NCBI GenBank assembly: GCA_021029095.1
Contig: JAJOHG010000224.1
Location: forward strand, 1 to 42,581
DNA from: Phellopilus nigrolimitatus
Taxonomy: Eukaryota; Basidiomycota; Agaricomycetes; Hymenochaetales; Hymenochaetaceae
Direction: 5' to 3'
Length of the DNA: 42,581 nt
Shown here: positions 21,882 through 33,300 of the stretch, in pieces
How the letters are laid out: each line of letters starts with the position of its first letter
How positions within the stretch are numbered: the first letter of the stretch is position 1
The notes under the pieces: model-generated
Seen by the model: the letters and a program-made list of their open reading frames with translations, nothing else
Database searches by the model: none
Told to the model about the DNA's origin: nothing
Program-made: the position numbers and the translations under genes

Positions 21882-22101
21882 TGTCGGCAGATTCGCTCCT
21901 ACTTACTCTTTCGGCACCGCTGGCACACTGACCGCCTTATTTAATGGAAACGCCACAGGCATCACGTGCCGTATTCCCATATTCGGCGACCATTCTTCAC
22001 AGGCATCGCGTGTCCTGTTTTCATTACGATTTTCGTCGACATTTTCTTGTTCACCAGCGAGCACGCACGTTTGTTCATCGTCGCTTACATTCGTCTTCAT
22101 C
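21882..22101. promoter_or_regulatory. Divergent promoter between the Zn2Cys6 gene and TOM22
   Basis: Only 220 nt separate the two start codons, so both promoters must lie here. A CACAGGCATCACGTGCC element near 21955-21970 contains the palindromic E-box CACGTG. A variant copy (CACAGGCATCGCGTGTCC) lies about 45 nt downstream with an altered core. bHLH factors bind CACGTG. The repetition suggests a real regulatory element, but function is inferred only. Confidence 0.5.
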
Positions 22102-22612
22102 ATGGTCAAAGTCGAAATTGTGGACGAGAAGGAGGAGACAAACTCGGTCTACGCGTCGTCGTCGTCGTCCCGTACAGGCTCGACCGATTCCCTTGACTCC
22201 ACTATCTCAGAACCCGACGCCGAGTCCTTCTTCGACCGCGTCGCCGCTCTCGTCGACATAATCCCACCGACAACTCGCTACTCCATTGCCTCTCGCATAT
22301 CAAGAACAGCGTCCTCCATAAAGAAGGCTGGCAAAGTTGCAGGCAACGTCGTCTGGATCGTCACTACCTCTGCCCTCCTCGTCGGCCTTCCGCTCGCTCT
22401 CAGTCTCGAAGACGAGGCAAAAATTGTCGCACAGGAGAAGGAAATGATAGCGCAACAGGCGGGTGCGCAGCAGGTACGTTTGTAATTCTATTCTTCTCAG
22501 CAGCCTCAAGCTCATGCGTTTTTCGCGCGTTCAGATGATGGCTGGCTACCCCGCTCTGCCGGGCACCAATCCCGGCGAGCAGCAGAAGGGCATCGTCCCA
22601 CCAGGCTTCTAA
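22102..22612 (+). CDS. TOM22: Mitochondrial import receptor subunit TOM22
   Basis: Central receptor of the translocase of the outer mitochondrial membrane; binds presequence proteins and organises the TOM complex. Two exons (22102-22473 and 22535-22612) give 149 residues, the normal size. The cytosolic N-terminus is acidic and Ser-rich. The middle has SFFDRVAALVDIIPPTTR, the family-typical segment before the membrane. The single membrane anchor is about VVWIVTTSALLVGLPLALSL with the conserved internal Pro, followed by EDEAKIVAQEKEM, which is characteristic of fungal Tom22. The intermembrane-space tail ends GIVPPGF. No frame problems were seen. It is divergent from the Zn2Cys6 regulator. Confidence 0.87.
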
Positions 22613-24694
22613 TCCTCCTCTATCTACCATTACTACTCCCACTATAATCGACAGGCCTTGGCTTGGCTTTCCATACTTTCCATGCTTTCCACTGTTTTAG
22701 ACGGAGCGAGGGGCGGGTCCTATTGTTTGGCGCCAGCGGCGCGCGCTCTATTGGTCAATCGGCCAGCGGATGTATCCTATGTAGGCACAAATCCCATCTC
22801 TGCAAAACGCTATGCGCCGTATATGCCCCTTCGGATCGTCAGGGACATTAAGCACGGCACTGTGTCCGTTTGTTTCCGGGTTCGTTTGACCGCCCTTGTG
22901 CACCACAAGCTTGTGTGCGGAAAACTGCGTCTGCGCAGTCGGGTGTATCAACGCAAAGTCGTATGATTCATTGCTTTTTTCCTGTTGCATCTGGTGGGGA
23001 ACGTTCGCAGCGGTGTCATGTCCACTGGGTTGGTGAGCGTGAGAGCCTTCGTCCAGGGCGCATTCTCAGGCCTGCGTGAGACGCAGTGCCATTCTTCTCC
23101 TGAATTCAATCACCTGTCTTCATTTCAGACTATTAGACGACGCAATCTGCTCTTGTGGGCATTCGAAGACGAAGACTCACCGCCCAGTCGGTTGCGAACC
23201 TTAAGGCACAATGTAACAAATGTTACGCGCAAACTTCGAAAAGGGCTTGCAGTCGGAAATGTGCGAGTTTAAAGATCCTCCCATTGAGATATGTTTACAC
23301 GAGCCCTCATTGTGTATGATTGGTTATTTTTCTGGAACATACGACTACAGCATCGCTCCTCCGCTGCTTCTCTAACGGAACTCTCCGCTATACCACCTAA
23401 CTTTAGGATAAGAGGCTCACCTTCCCTTCGTCCTAAAAATGACTTGCTTACCTTTGGATTACTCCGTCAAATTTGAAAGGAACAGGCTTCTTTGGACCTT
23501 AAGTACGTTTGCCGAACGAGCTATATGACTCGAGCTATTTGGCGGGCGCTGCTCCGGTAGGGGCTCAGATTCTGAAGATGGACGCCGATAACACGCGGCC
23601 GCGTGTTCCCTTTCCAAACAGCAATCGGAACATTTTTAACAAGTACAGCAGGCCAAGGACGGTAAGCCGCTACTTCACAGAATTCGGGCGCCCGAACGGA
23701 ATGTCCTCTATCTCCCGTCTTCCAGGCCCTTGTTCGCTTTGCCGCGGACAGCCGGCTCTTCTGAGGTCTAGATGCGGTACTCTGCACCAGTCATTCAGAA
23801 CCGCAGACGAAACGAAGGACTTCCAGCGGGTAAAAGGCCCTCCCGCGCTCGCACAGCTCCGTCACGTACGCCTTCGCAGGCGTCTTGTGCTCGGCATTGG
23901 TCTTCTTCAATCTGTGTGTAAGCATAGCTGCGCGGTTGCACGCGGTTGCACGAGGGACGCTGTTCCCCACTCCGCTTACGCATGGCCTTATGGTCAGTCG
24001 TCAGTGTATTTACCTAAAGCCATCTGAATGCCGCTACGTCAAAAGGAAAGTTCTACTTTGGTGAGGGAATCCGGCTGTCAATCGCTCGGTCATGCTTTAC
24101 ATGGCATCGGTCGAACTGCGCCTCATTGGACAAGTTACTAAACAGAAGAGTGGATTACATGACTGATTGCAATTGGATGTACAATTCGCTGCTCGCTGTA
24201 CTTTATCATTCACACACCCGTGCTTAAAACGTTGTGTACTCAATGCTAGATATGTAGAAACACTATTTCTGATTCGAAACCGCATATCATAAAGCTCCTT
24301 CATACAAGCCCACTGCTTTCAGGACCAGGCATTTGCTTGATTCATGATCAGCCACATTTTATCTAAATGAACGTTTTTGTAACAGACGCGATCACGTGAC
24401 ATGTCCGAACGAACACCCAGCCCTGATCTGATCCAGAGGTGACTTCATTCAGAGGACCAATCTATTGTCGAATGAACAAAGTCTTCAATGATCATTGATA
24501 ATAAGACAAGAAATGCAAATTAAGATCAAACGCTGTAGCGTACAACAGAAAAGTGGCCGATAATAAGTGTCTCGAGCTCAAGACATCGAAATTCGAATGC
24601 GCAATTGTGCATAGCATACCTGATTAGAATCTGAAATTTATAAGTATAATGAATGAAATTTTTGATCGGGCAGCTCACGGAGCTCTTGAAATTT
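22613..24694. other. Gene-poor 2.1 kb, possible relics only
   Basis: No complete gene is supported. On minus, 23530-23730 reads VAAYRPWPAVLV followed by VPIAVWKGNTRPRV, which faintly resembles a PWWP domain opening. Frames break on both sides and no start, end or intron fits. Around 23930-23952 an 11-base unit (GCGCGGTTGCA / CGCGGTTGCACG) is repeated in tandem. The stretch nearest 24694 should hold the 3' untranslated region of the first F-box gene. Confidence 0.4.
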
Positions 24695-26618
24695 TTATAA
24701 ATCGGGTTCCTGCTTGACGCATATCAATGTTGCGTCTGTCATGTCCGCTGACTCCAAATTTGGCTCTGACGTCAGTGACCCCTCCGCCTTCGCTTCATCC
24801 ATCGCATCCCCCGAACTCGTTTCCTGCGTGGAGGTTTCCTCCGAATCTGTCTCCAACGGTGTTGAGTCCCGCATAGCTGAAGCCGACAGAAGTCTATTGC
24901 GTAGGATTCGCACTTCCTCCTCCAAATCGCGAATCCGGCGTCGCTCCTCGAGTCGGAAGTCTACGAATAGTGGAAGTTTCTTTTTGACTCTGCTCCAGCC
25001 TGCTGCAGACCTATCGCTGGTTTCGATCGTGCAGGAGGATGGAAGGACCTGGCTGAGATAAAGGGCAACCCTGTCTACATTCTTGATTGGAGATCTGCCT
25101 AGAGACAATGTTTGTAATGCCTGAAATGAGATTTCGATACCGAGGGGAAGCATGTCGTTTCCGGAGGCATTTAAGCACATGGAAAGCGTCTTCAACATAG
25201 GTTGGCATTGAGCAATGCGGTGAAGAACGGCTAAAGATGGCATGTTTGTATCATGGACATCCTTAAGGCCGATAGGCTCAGGGTTGAGACTGAGAGTAGT
25301 CAAAAAAGAACAACGAGACAATAGATCCACAAGGTCGTCGTTAGAAATGGTGATCGGTTGGGTACATGTTAACCGAAAACTTTCGAGCCATGGAAGCAAA
25401 GTCATAGGCATCAACGTTGCCATTGTGATTGTAGCTTTTTCCTGGTCAAGAACGGCTGGGCGATCACCAACATCTACAAGTCTCGTGAAACTCAGAATGT
25501 GCAGTGCTTTGCACGTCGTCGAAATTGCCTCTAGACATTTCTCAAGGTCGTCTGCATCGTTATGAGATACCATGTCAAGGTTGAGCGACAGCAACTGAGA
25601 AAAATTACGCTGAGCGGAAACGAGGCTAGTGATGCTGATGAGTCGGCTTTGAAGGCTGATGAAATGTATACTGGGGAAACGTTGCCCTCCACAACCATCT
25701 TCGCACGAGATGCTCTGAACTGTATTGGTATCAGTGCATTTACTGGCGGGGCTGGATGATAGCTGTCTTAGATGAGGCAAGCAAGATGACGCATTCAACA
25801 CCATTGTTGTCAGAGTACCTGGAACCAACCAGAGCACCACCAAGGACTCTTGCTTGACAAGGAAATGTGCAAAAGCAGACTCTATCCGCGTGAATTCGGA
25901 GGGCGTGAAACTGGCTGTAAGTTTCTGGACGTTTGAGGCCCGAGCCGAGACTTCGTTCAGAAATAATTCGACATCAGGTGCATTTGATTGCTTTAAGAAG
26001 ATTCGAAAGAACAGTGCCTTCAATTTACTGTGGATGAACAGAACGGCATATTGGAGTAAGGACGTTTCTGAGTCGACTTTTAGGCGTAGATTCGTCAAGT
26101 TCGGAAGAATATTGGCCTCTGGACGGGACCTCAGGACTTCCATGAAGACTGACGCAAGGGGAGTTGTAAGCGGTTCGCCGTTTGATTCGATATCGAGTAG
26201 CTTAACTCGTTTCGCGAATTCTGAAAAGTGTGACCAGTCATGTGGCTGGATCTTACGAGTGTACTTCTGCAGGATACTTTGAGTTTACTATGATGTTAAC
26301 ACGAAATATATCAGCACGCACTAAACCCACGATGTCGCTGCTTTTGTCGCTCGATGAGACCAACGGAGCAAGCAATTCGAACAAGGGCTTCACCCCGTAC
26401 ACAGTATGCCAGATATGGTTCAGAGCGACGTCTTTCCATCCTTGACACACCCTCGCGCATTGAGCCGCGTCTCCTTGTTCGTTAAAACTGAATATTCGAT
26501 CCTGAATTTCGCAGACACGAAGAACTCGATGCGCGATTGAAGATTCAAAAGCAAGGCCTTCAGGTCTCGGCGACATGGAATCGTCCGGGCATCGCACAGG
26601 AGCAGAAGCCTCATCCAT
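24695..26618 (-). CDS. F-box/leucine-rich protein A
   Basis: Likely substrate-recognition subunit of an SCF ubiquitin ligase. Two exons (26331-26618 and 24695-26266) give 619 residues. The F-box-like segment at about residues 33-75 reads IQDRIFSFNEQGDAAQC, then ARVCQGWKDVALNHIWHTVY. A long region with regularly spaced Leu follows (for example LPNLTNLRL, LPHLRQLSS, LSRCSFLTTLSL and FQALQTLSLGRSP), consistent with irregular leucine-rich repeats. The C-terminus has a coiled-coil stretch (RRRIRDLEEEVRILRNRLL) and an acidic, Ser/Thr-rich tail. The intron at 26267-26330 sits at the same place as in paralog B, which has the same order of motifs. The two genes are tandem duplicates, each divergent from beta-galactosidase sequence. 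Agaricomycetes have large, fast-evolving families of this type. Confidence 0.82.
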
Positions 26619-26814
26619 TCAAGATTTAGTCAATTGTAGGTGTGTAGATCAGGCTTCTTGTTGGATGGCCGGAAAGGTTGCACAGCTCGAGAGATTGGGA
26701 GGATGAAAAGTTTGATCGTGACCTGAGCGGCGCAAAACCGAGACACGGCGCGTCACAATGTCACAATGTCACGCGCCTGCCGACGGCTCGATGTGAGGTC
26801 TGAATGAAAGCGTT
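26619..26814. promoter_or_regulatory. Divergent F-box/beta-galactosidase intergenic region, unit A
   Basis: Similar in sequence to the start of the region beyond F-box gene B: both contain a GGATG-x3-GGAA-x-GGTTG-like stretch followed by a GCTCGA block. GTCACAAT occurs twice in tandem and then GTCACGCG at 26754-26775, framed by GGCGCGT and ACGCGCC in inverted orientation. Unit B has GTGACG and CGTCAC as an inverted pair. It probably served both genes before the beta-galactosidase in this unit was deleted. Confidence 0.4.
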
Positions 26815-27515
26815 TTATGCTCACTATATTCTCACCGCCTGGAATCCATACCGTCTCTGTGAGTGGACAGTAATCAAGCCGTTCGGGAAATGCTGGTGCC
26901 TCTGAAGCTTCCGGAGGAGAACTTGTTGGCTATCTACAGATGAAGATTTGTCTAGTGCAGTTAGTACTGTTCCGGAGTTGAAGAAGCTTTAGTACAAACT
27001 AACTTCTCAGACGCAAACTGGACGATCGCAAATCATGTAACTACAAATATCCCGGTTAAGCCTTATTATGGCGATAGTCGAGCGCTTTACGGTTGTGATT
27101 ATTGATTGTATGTTTTACCCGCCTTCTTCATCAGCACTTCTTTCTTACATATCTGCAGCTTCGAGAATATTGTTTTTTTTTAAAGGCCATTTTAATGCTA
27201 CGGGCAAAAATCGTAAATCTGTCAACCAACTGCGGCGAAGGTATGTTATCCCGCAGAAGTTGAATAATTTTATCGCGTGCACATTGGACATTAGCTTTCG
27301 CAGCAAGTGTCTGGCTGAACGACATCTTTCTCGGCACATCGTTTGGGAAGTGAGTTTTGTCTTTGTTTAGTTCCGCCTTCCCTTAAAGGTACTAATTCAA
27401 TTTTACATAGCTCGTCAAATAACGAGAACGTACTGCAAGAGACAGACGTCGTATTTGGCTTTCCTGAGGGTCTTGTGTGCTAGGACAGAGCAACGTCAAG
27501 ACTATCGTCAGGTAT
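26815..27515 (+). pseudogene. Beta-galactosidase 3'-region fragment (unit A)
   Basis: A plus-strand segment that follows the intact beta-galactosidase gene from about 33030 to 33760, introns included. Recognisable pieces include CTCACCGCCTG, TTCCGGAGTTGAA, ACGATCGCAAATCA, the stretch around 27060-27170 and the AACGAGAACGTACTG exon at about 27420. Point changes and small indels break the frame in several places, for example an early stop where GAAGAAGCTTTAG replaces the Trp-coding region. Everything 5' of this, including promoter-proximal exons and both catalytic residues, is absent, and so is the 3' end. It lies between the two F-box genes, where a full gene is expected from the layout of unit B. 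Not functional. Confidence 0.8.
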
Positions 27516-27647
27516 ACCATGATTCATACGTAGACAGAGGAGCCACTCTTATGCAATATAAACACCCCTTTTGCACTTCACATGTGCTTGCAATTGATGC
27601 AGAAAGTTATTGTATACGTAGTACGAAGCTCCGATTGTCCGTGAAGT

Positions 27648-29512
27648 TTAGGGATCTACCTCCTGGTTGGCATGCACCTCTTCGTCTGCTGCCATAGTAT
27701 AGTCCTCTGTATTCGCTCCCCGCTCTGACTCCTCCGTGCGTGTTTCCTGCGTGGGTGCCTCCGAAAGTGACATCTGGTCCAGTAATTTCGAAACTGACAA
27801 AAGCTTGTTGCGCAGGGCTCGAACTTCTTCCTCCATTACGCAGAACCGGCGCCGCTCCTCGAGCTGAAACCTCATAAGAAGAGGAAGCTTTTTATTGACT
27901 TCGCTCCATGCAGATTCCGAATGCATACTTGTTACAAGCTTGCAGGATTGAGGAAGGACCTGGCTGAGGTAAAGGGCAACTCTATCCGCATCCTTCATAG
28001 GAGACCTGCCCAGAGAAAGCGACCCCAACGACTTGAATGGCTCAGCAACAAAAATAGGGAGCTCCACATTCGAGGCGTCGAGGTAGATGGCAAGTGTCTC
28101 CAATTCAGGTCGGCATTCCGCGATGCGATGTATGACTGCTAAAGAAGGGATTGGTGAATTATGGTCTGCTAGGTGGATGGGCTCGGGGTTAAGATGGAGT
28201 GTGGTCAATTGTAGACATCGAGACAAGAGATCCACAAGTTCATCATCAGAAATGGTGATGCATTGGGTATGTGACAGTTCAAAGACTGCTAGGAAAGGGA
28301 GTGAAGTGATAGGCATGAGTATTTCTGCTGAGATGGAGGCTTTCTCCTTGTCAAGAACTGCTGGATGAACTCCAATATGGCTGAACCGGGTGAATACAAG
28401 ATAATACAGATTTTTGCATGACGTCGAAATAATTTCGAGACATTTCTGAAGATCCTTTGCATCGCCATGGCAAACCATGTCAATACATAGCGAGTACAAA
28501 TTTATGAAATTTGGCCGAGAGGAAATAAAATCTGTGATGCTGCAAAGACGACTCTGAAGATCGAGGTACCGCATGGAGGGGAATTGTTCCTTGCTATTGC
28601 CATCGGCGCACAATATGCTCTGGACTGCATCGAAACCAGAATTATTCCCTGTTTTATGGAGGTCGATCGCAAGTTGCGTCAAATGCGGAAGACAAGAGGC
28701 TGATTCCAGTACTGCTGCAGTCAAAGTGCAGGATGCCATAAAGAGCACGCTCAAGGCCTTCCGATCGGCAATAAAGGATGAAAAAGAAGTCTCGACCAGT
28801 GGGAATGCCGATGTGAATGTAGCGTATATTTGTGCAACGTTGGAAGCACGAGATGAGACTTCATCGAGAAAAAGCTCGATGTCTGAGATATTTGACACAT
28901 GCGGAGAGATTTTGAATGAAAGGCTCTTCAAAGAATCATGGAGAAACAAAACTGCGTATTGAAGCAATGAGGTGTCGCTCCACACGAAAATACACAGTTC
29001 CAAAAGGTCCGGGAGTATATTTATCACTGGACGCGATCTCAGCACTTCGGTATAAGCTGGAGCGAGGAGACCATTTGGTTTATCCTTTTGAAACGTCAAA
29101 GTTAGGCACTTGACCCGCCTAGCGAATAACGAGAAGCGTATCCAGTCACTAGAACGTATTTTACGTATGAAATCCTGTACGATATTTAAGCATTTGCAAT
29201 TTTCAGGCCAATCTGCACACATGAAATAGACCGTTTCTGGCGTACCAATTCAGGAACTTCGTTATTTTTGGAGCACAGCTTCATTGGTGCGAGCAGCTCG
29301 AACAGTGGCTTTACCCCGTAGACCGTGTGCCAAGTATGGTCCAAAGCGACATCTCTCCACCTCTGACACACTCTAGCACATCGAGCTGCATCACCTTGTT
29401 CATTGAAACTGAATATGCGGTCCTGAATTTCAGGAAGTCGAAGGGCTTGGTCCACAAGTGAAGGCTCCAAAGCGAAGTCTTCAGGCGTCGGCGACACGGG
29501 ATCGTCGGACAT
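27648..29512 (-). CDS. F-box/leucine-rich protein B
   Basis: Paralog of F-box gene A, in the same orientation and with the same two-exon structure (29246-29512 and 27648-29174; intron 29175-29245 in phase 0). It has 597 residues from the ATG of MSDDPVSPTPEDFAL. The F-box-like segment IQDRIFSFNEQGDAARC, ARVCQRWRDVALDHTWHTVYGVKPLFELL is nearly identical to A. The leucine-rich part is more diverged but keeps landmarks such as EVLRSRPVINILPDLLEL, SLSLGRSPMKDADRVALYLSQVL and LEERRRFCVMEEEVRALRNKLL. The acidic tail differs in length. Expected role: SCF ubiquitin-ligase adaptor with an unknown target. It is divergent from the intact beta-galactosidase, with about 850 nt between starts. Confidence 0.82.
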
Positions 29513-30362
29513 CACAAAGATGAGCACAAGCGTTACCAATGTAATGAGATACAGGAGCAGCAGAGACAGATTCCAGCTGGATGTTCGGAAGGGTTGTAAG
29601 GCTCGAAGGGTAGAGAACCATCTGTGAGATCGATGATCAAGGCAGAAATGATAGTGACGCGACTCGTCACATTTAATTGAGGAAGAGGATGTCTGAACTT
29701 CGGTTCCAGACTGTACATGACTTTGCGGGATTGAGTTAATCCGTATAATTCACGCATAACATGTTTCATCTGTCGAATATCGAATGCCGATTAGACACAG
29801 CCAGCCCTCTTGTGCAAATAGTGAACGATGCGATTTGGTCCTTGCTCCAGGTTTGACCGAAGCCACAAAATGCCACGTCAAATAACATGCTTCTAGTTCC
29901 CACGACTCTTCAACAAGGAATACCTCCGAGTCTGGGCTCAGACTCAGCTGGCGCGCTCTCCCGTGACCCGCCATCCGCACGTTTTAAAGACGACGACGAG
30001 GTGGACCGAACGTACTTGTGTCGACTTTGAAAGCCAGCACGGGCCGTTTCCTCAATATAAGCTCGTCCTTTTTCTCAGAGAATGCTTCTTTTGTTCTCTT
30101 ACGGGCCTCAAGAAAAGTCATGATACCAGTATATAAACATAGTCCTCAACATCATCAACATCAGGAAAAGTCACAAGGTCCTGATGATGTATGTGGTGTG
30201 GTTCCGGGCCACGAGCATAAAAACCGCGACTCCAATACTCAGACGACGCACCAACTTCAAAGTAGTACGTCTATGAAATTCAATCCGTTTGGCTAGTATC
30301 GTGCTTCTTTGCTTACTAGCCTCTAATTTCTAGCTCAGGATATATTGCGGACGGAGGGCATC
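29513..30362. promoter_or_regulatory. Divergent intergenic region, F-box B / beta-galactosidase
   Basis: Separates the two start codons. The first 150 nt next to the F-box gene resemble the matching region of unit A. An inverted pair GTGACG (29654-29659) and CGTCAC (29665-29670), spaced by five bases, is the most obvious candidate operator-like element. Direct CATCAACATCA repeats occur near 30150-30162. No other gene was seen. Confidence 0.4.
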
Positions 30363-33300
30363 ATGCAGTCTCATTTTAAGCTACGCTGGCTTTCCTCGGT
30401 CATTTTGACTGCGGTTCTCGTACTTCTCTCTTATAGCTTTTCGGTCGATGGCTTAGAATGGGCTCAAGATGGACTCTCTTTCGGATCCGTGCGAAGAGTT
30501 GTATCAAGAGAACACGAATTTTCTCGCGTCGATTTGGATGTCGAGCGGGAGGAAATGTTTTCCTCGAATGGGCTGACTGATCAAGTCGAATGGGACCAGT
30601 ACAGCTTGATTGTCAAAGGCCAGAGAATATTTCTTCAGTATGTGATAGCTATCTAGAATCTTGTTGACATGCTGATATTTCTTCCATGTCGATAGCTCAG
30701 GAGAATTTCATACTTTTCGTCTTCCGGTGCCTTCTCTATGGCTTGACATCTTGCAAAAAGTCAAAGCTGCAGGCCTCAATGCAATCAGTGTCTACACGCA
30801 CTGTACTACGCTTTCTCGCTATCTCCGTGCCACGAGTACTAAAATGAAATTTCGAAAGGGGGCTTAATCAACCCTTCCCCGGGTGTCATCGATTTCGACG
30901 GATTTCGTGCTCTACAGCCTCTTTTTGACGTAGCCAAAGCTACTGGCGTCTGGATTGTCCTGAGACCAGGTATGATCTAGCTTTATATACTTTCCTTTTT
31001 TTATTTACAGTTTCTGCAGGGCCATACATCAACGCTGAAACGACTGCAGGAGGAATAGCCCATTGGGTAACTTCCCAAGTCGCGGGTACCTTGCGCACTA
31101 ATGCGACAGACTACCGCGACGCCTGGCAAGATTATATCTCCGGAATAATCGATGTCACGAAGCCTAATCAAATAACTGAGGGAGGGCCTGTGATAGGTAC
31201 GTCACATTTGCACGCGACATTTTTGATTTACTTAAAAGAGAATGCTCGTCTTTTAGCTGTGCAAATCGGTAAACGGCCTTCATTTGATTCAGCAGAATTT
31301 TACTCTTCCTGAACTCTGATTACAGACAATGAGTATTTCCAGAGCGGCTTCGGTAATGCTGAATACTTCCAAGAACTCGAGGATGCCTACCGTGCTGGGG
31401 GTATCGTCGTTCCCCTAACTTATAATGATCCAGGCGAAGGAAAGAATTTTGTCAACGGAACGGTTGCGTATATCCCTATCCCTTCTGCTTCACGTTCAGA
31501 CTTAGACTGACTTTCTTTATGAAGGGAGCGGTTGATATCTACGGGTATGGGGTTATCATGGATTTGTTTTTGTGAGAAGACACTCAAAAGCAGGATTCAA
31601 AGGCTGGACTCCTACCCACAAGGATTTGACTGCTCGAATCCGGAGACATGGTCTCCTGTAGTCCAGAATTATCACGATTACCATGAAGGTGAATATTTTG
31701 TCCTATGTACCCCTGATTGAACTCAGAATATCCTCCAGGTACAAACCCTAGTCAGCCCTTTTATATCCCAGAGGTGAACATGAAAGCCAGGCCTTTAAAC
31801 AATTCGCTGATTAAGGAACTATAAGTTTCAAGGAGGATCATTCGACGCTTGGGGCCCAAATGCTCCGGGTTACCCTGCTTGTCAAGAGCTAACCGGAGCT
31901 GATTTTGAGGATGTGTTTTACAAGACGCTATGGGCTGCGAACGCGAGACTCATTAATTACTACATGATTTATGGGTTAGTAGGTTTCTTGCTTCTCTAAT
32001 CAAGTCTTCCGTATCAACTTTTATTCGAAGAGGTACATCCTGGGGCGCCATTCCTTTCGCTGGCGTGTACAGTGAGTGTTTGTCGATCTTAGAAGGCGAG
32101 TACATGTATTTTGCTGAACATACATTTATGAAGCATCGTACGACTACGGAAGCTCGATCTCCGAAAATAGGCTCTTAACATCCAAATATGTGGAGCTGAA
32201 GCGTCAGGCTCTTTTCCTGCGCAGCTCTCCAGAGTTCTACAAAACCAACTGGGTCGGAAACAGCAGCTCATCTGCGGTGAATGTGTCTAACCCAAATGCA
32301 TTTGTCGTCTTCCTGGAGAATCCGGACACCGGCGCAGGATTCTATATCGCAAGGCAGACTTCATCGACATCGACGTGAGTGCTTTTCTCCATTCATTTGC
32401 GGTTTTCTTATGTGTTTCTTTTTTATGTGGCTCCTAAGTAACACGACAGAGTTCACCATCCAAGTCTCAACTTCCAATGGTACCTTATCCATCCCGCAAA
32501 CCGTGCCTTCAATCACGCTCTCCGGACGCCAGTCTAAAGTCATCGTAACCGACTACGCCTTTGGCGCTTCATCACGCGTTCTGTACTCAACAGCCTCTGT
32601 TCTCTTCGCGGGACAAATCGGCGGGCGGGACGTCCTTTTCCTTTTTGGCGACACTGACCAGCAGCACGAGTTTGCACTCGATGTGAACGGAGGTAGCATC
32701 CAGATGGCAAATTCAAGTAGCAATGTGAAGATTGTCTCGAGTTCTTCTGGGGCGCCAATCGTCAGCATTGTAGGGAACGTCACTGGGCTTGTCACTATCT
32801 TCGACTCGGACTCGCAACTGGTGCTGTACAGCGACACAGATACAGCCGGGACATTCTTTGCGCCAGTGATCCCATCCAGCTCTGCTACTGGAGACACGAC
32901 AACATTCAGCGATTACTGGCAGATCGGCTCAAATACGACAGTCCTCGTCGGCGGTCCATACCTCGTGCGAAATGCATCCATCTCTGGGACTGAGTTGAAT
33001 CTCAGGGGCGATCTGAACGAAAGCGTTATGCTCACCGTGTTCTCACCGCCTGAAATCCGTACTGTGACGTGGAATGGACAAAAAGTCGAGCCGTTCGGAC
33101 ACGCTAGCGCCTCTTCAGCTTCTAGAGGTGAATTTGTCGGCCAGCTACAGACGAAGGTTTCATCTAGTGCAATAACTATTCCGGAGTTGAAAAACTGGAA
33201 ATTCGCAGACAGCTTGCCTGAGATACAAGCTAATTTCTCTGATGCAGATTGGACGATCGCAAATCACACAACTACAAATATCCCGTTCAAGCCCTACTAT

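Noticed and set aside
23509..24027. 172-codon open frame on plus
   Set aside because: No start context, no domain, Arg/Ser-rich composition; the weak coding hint in this region is on the other strand.
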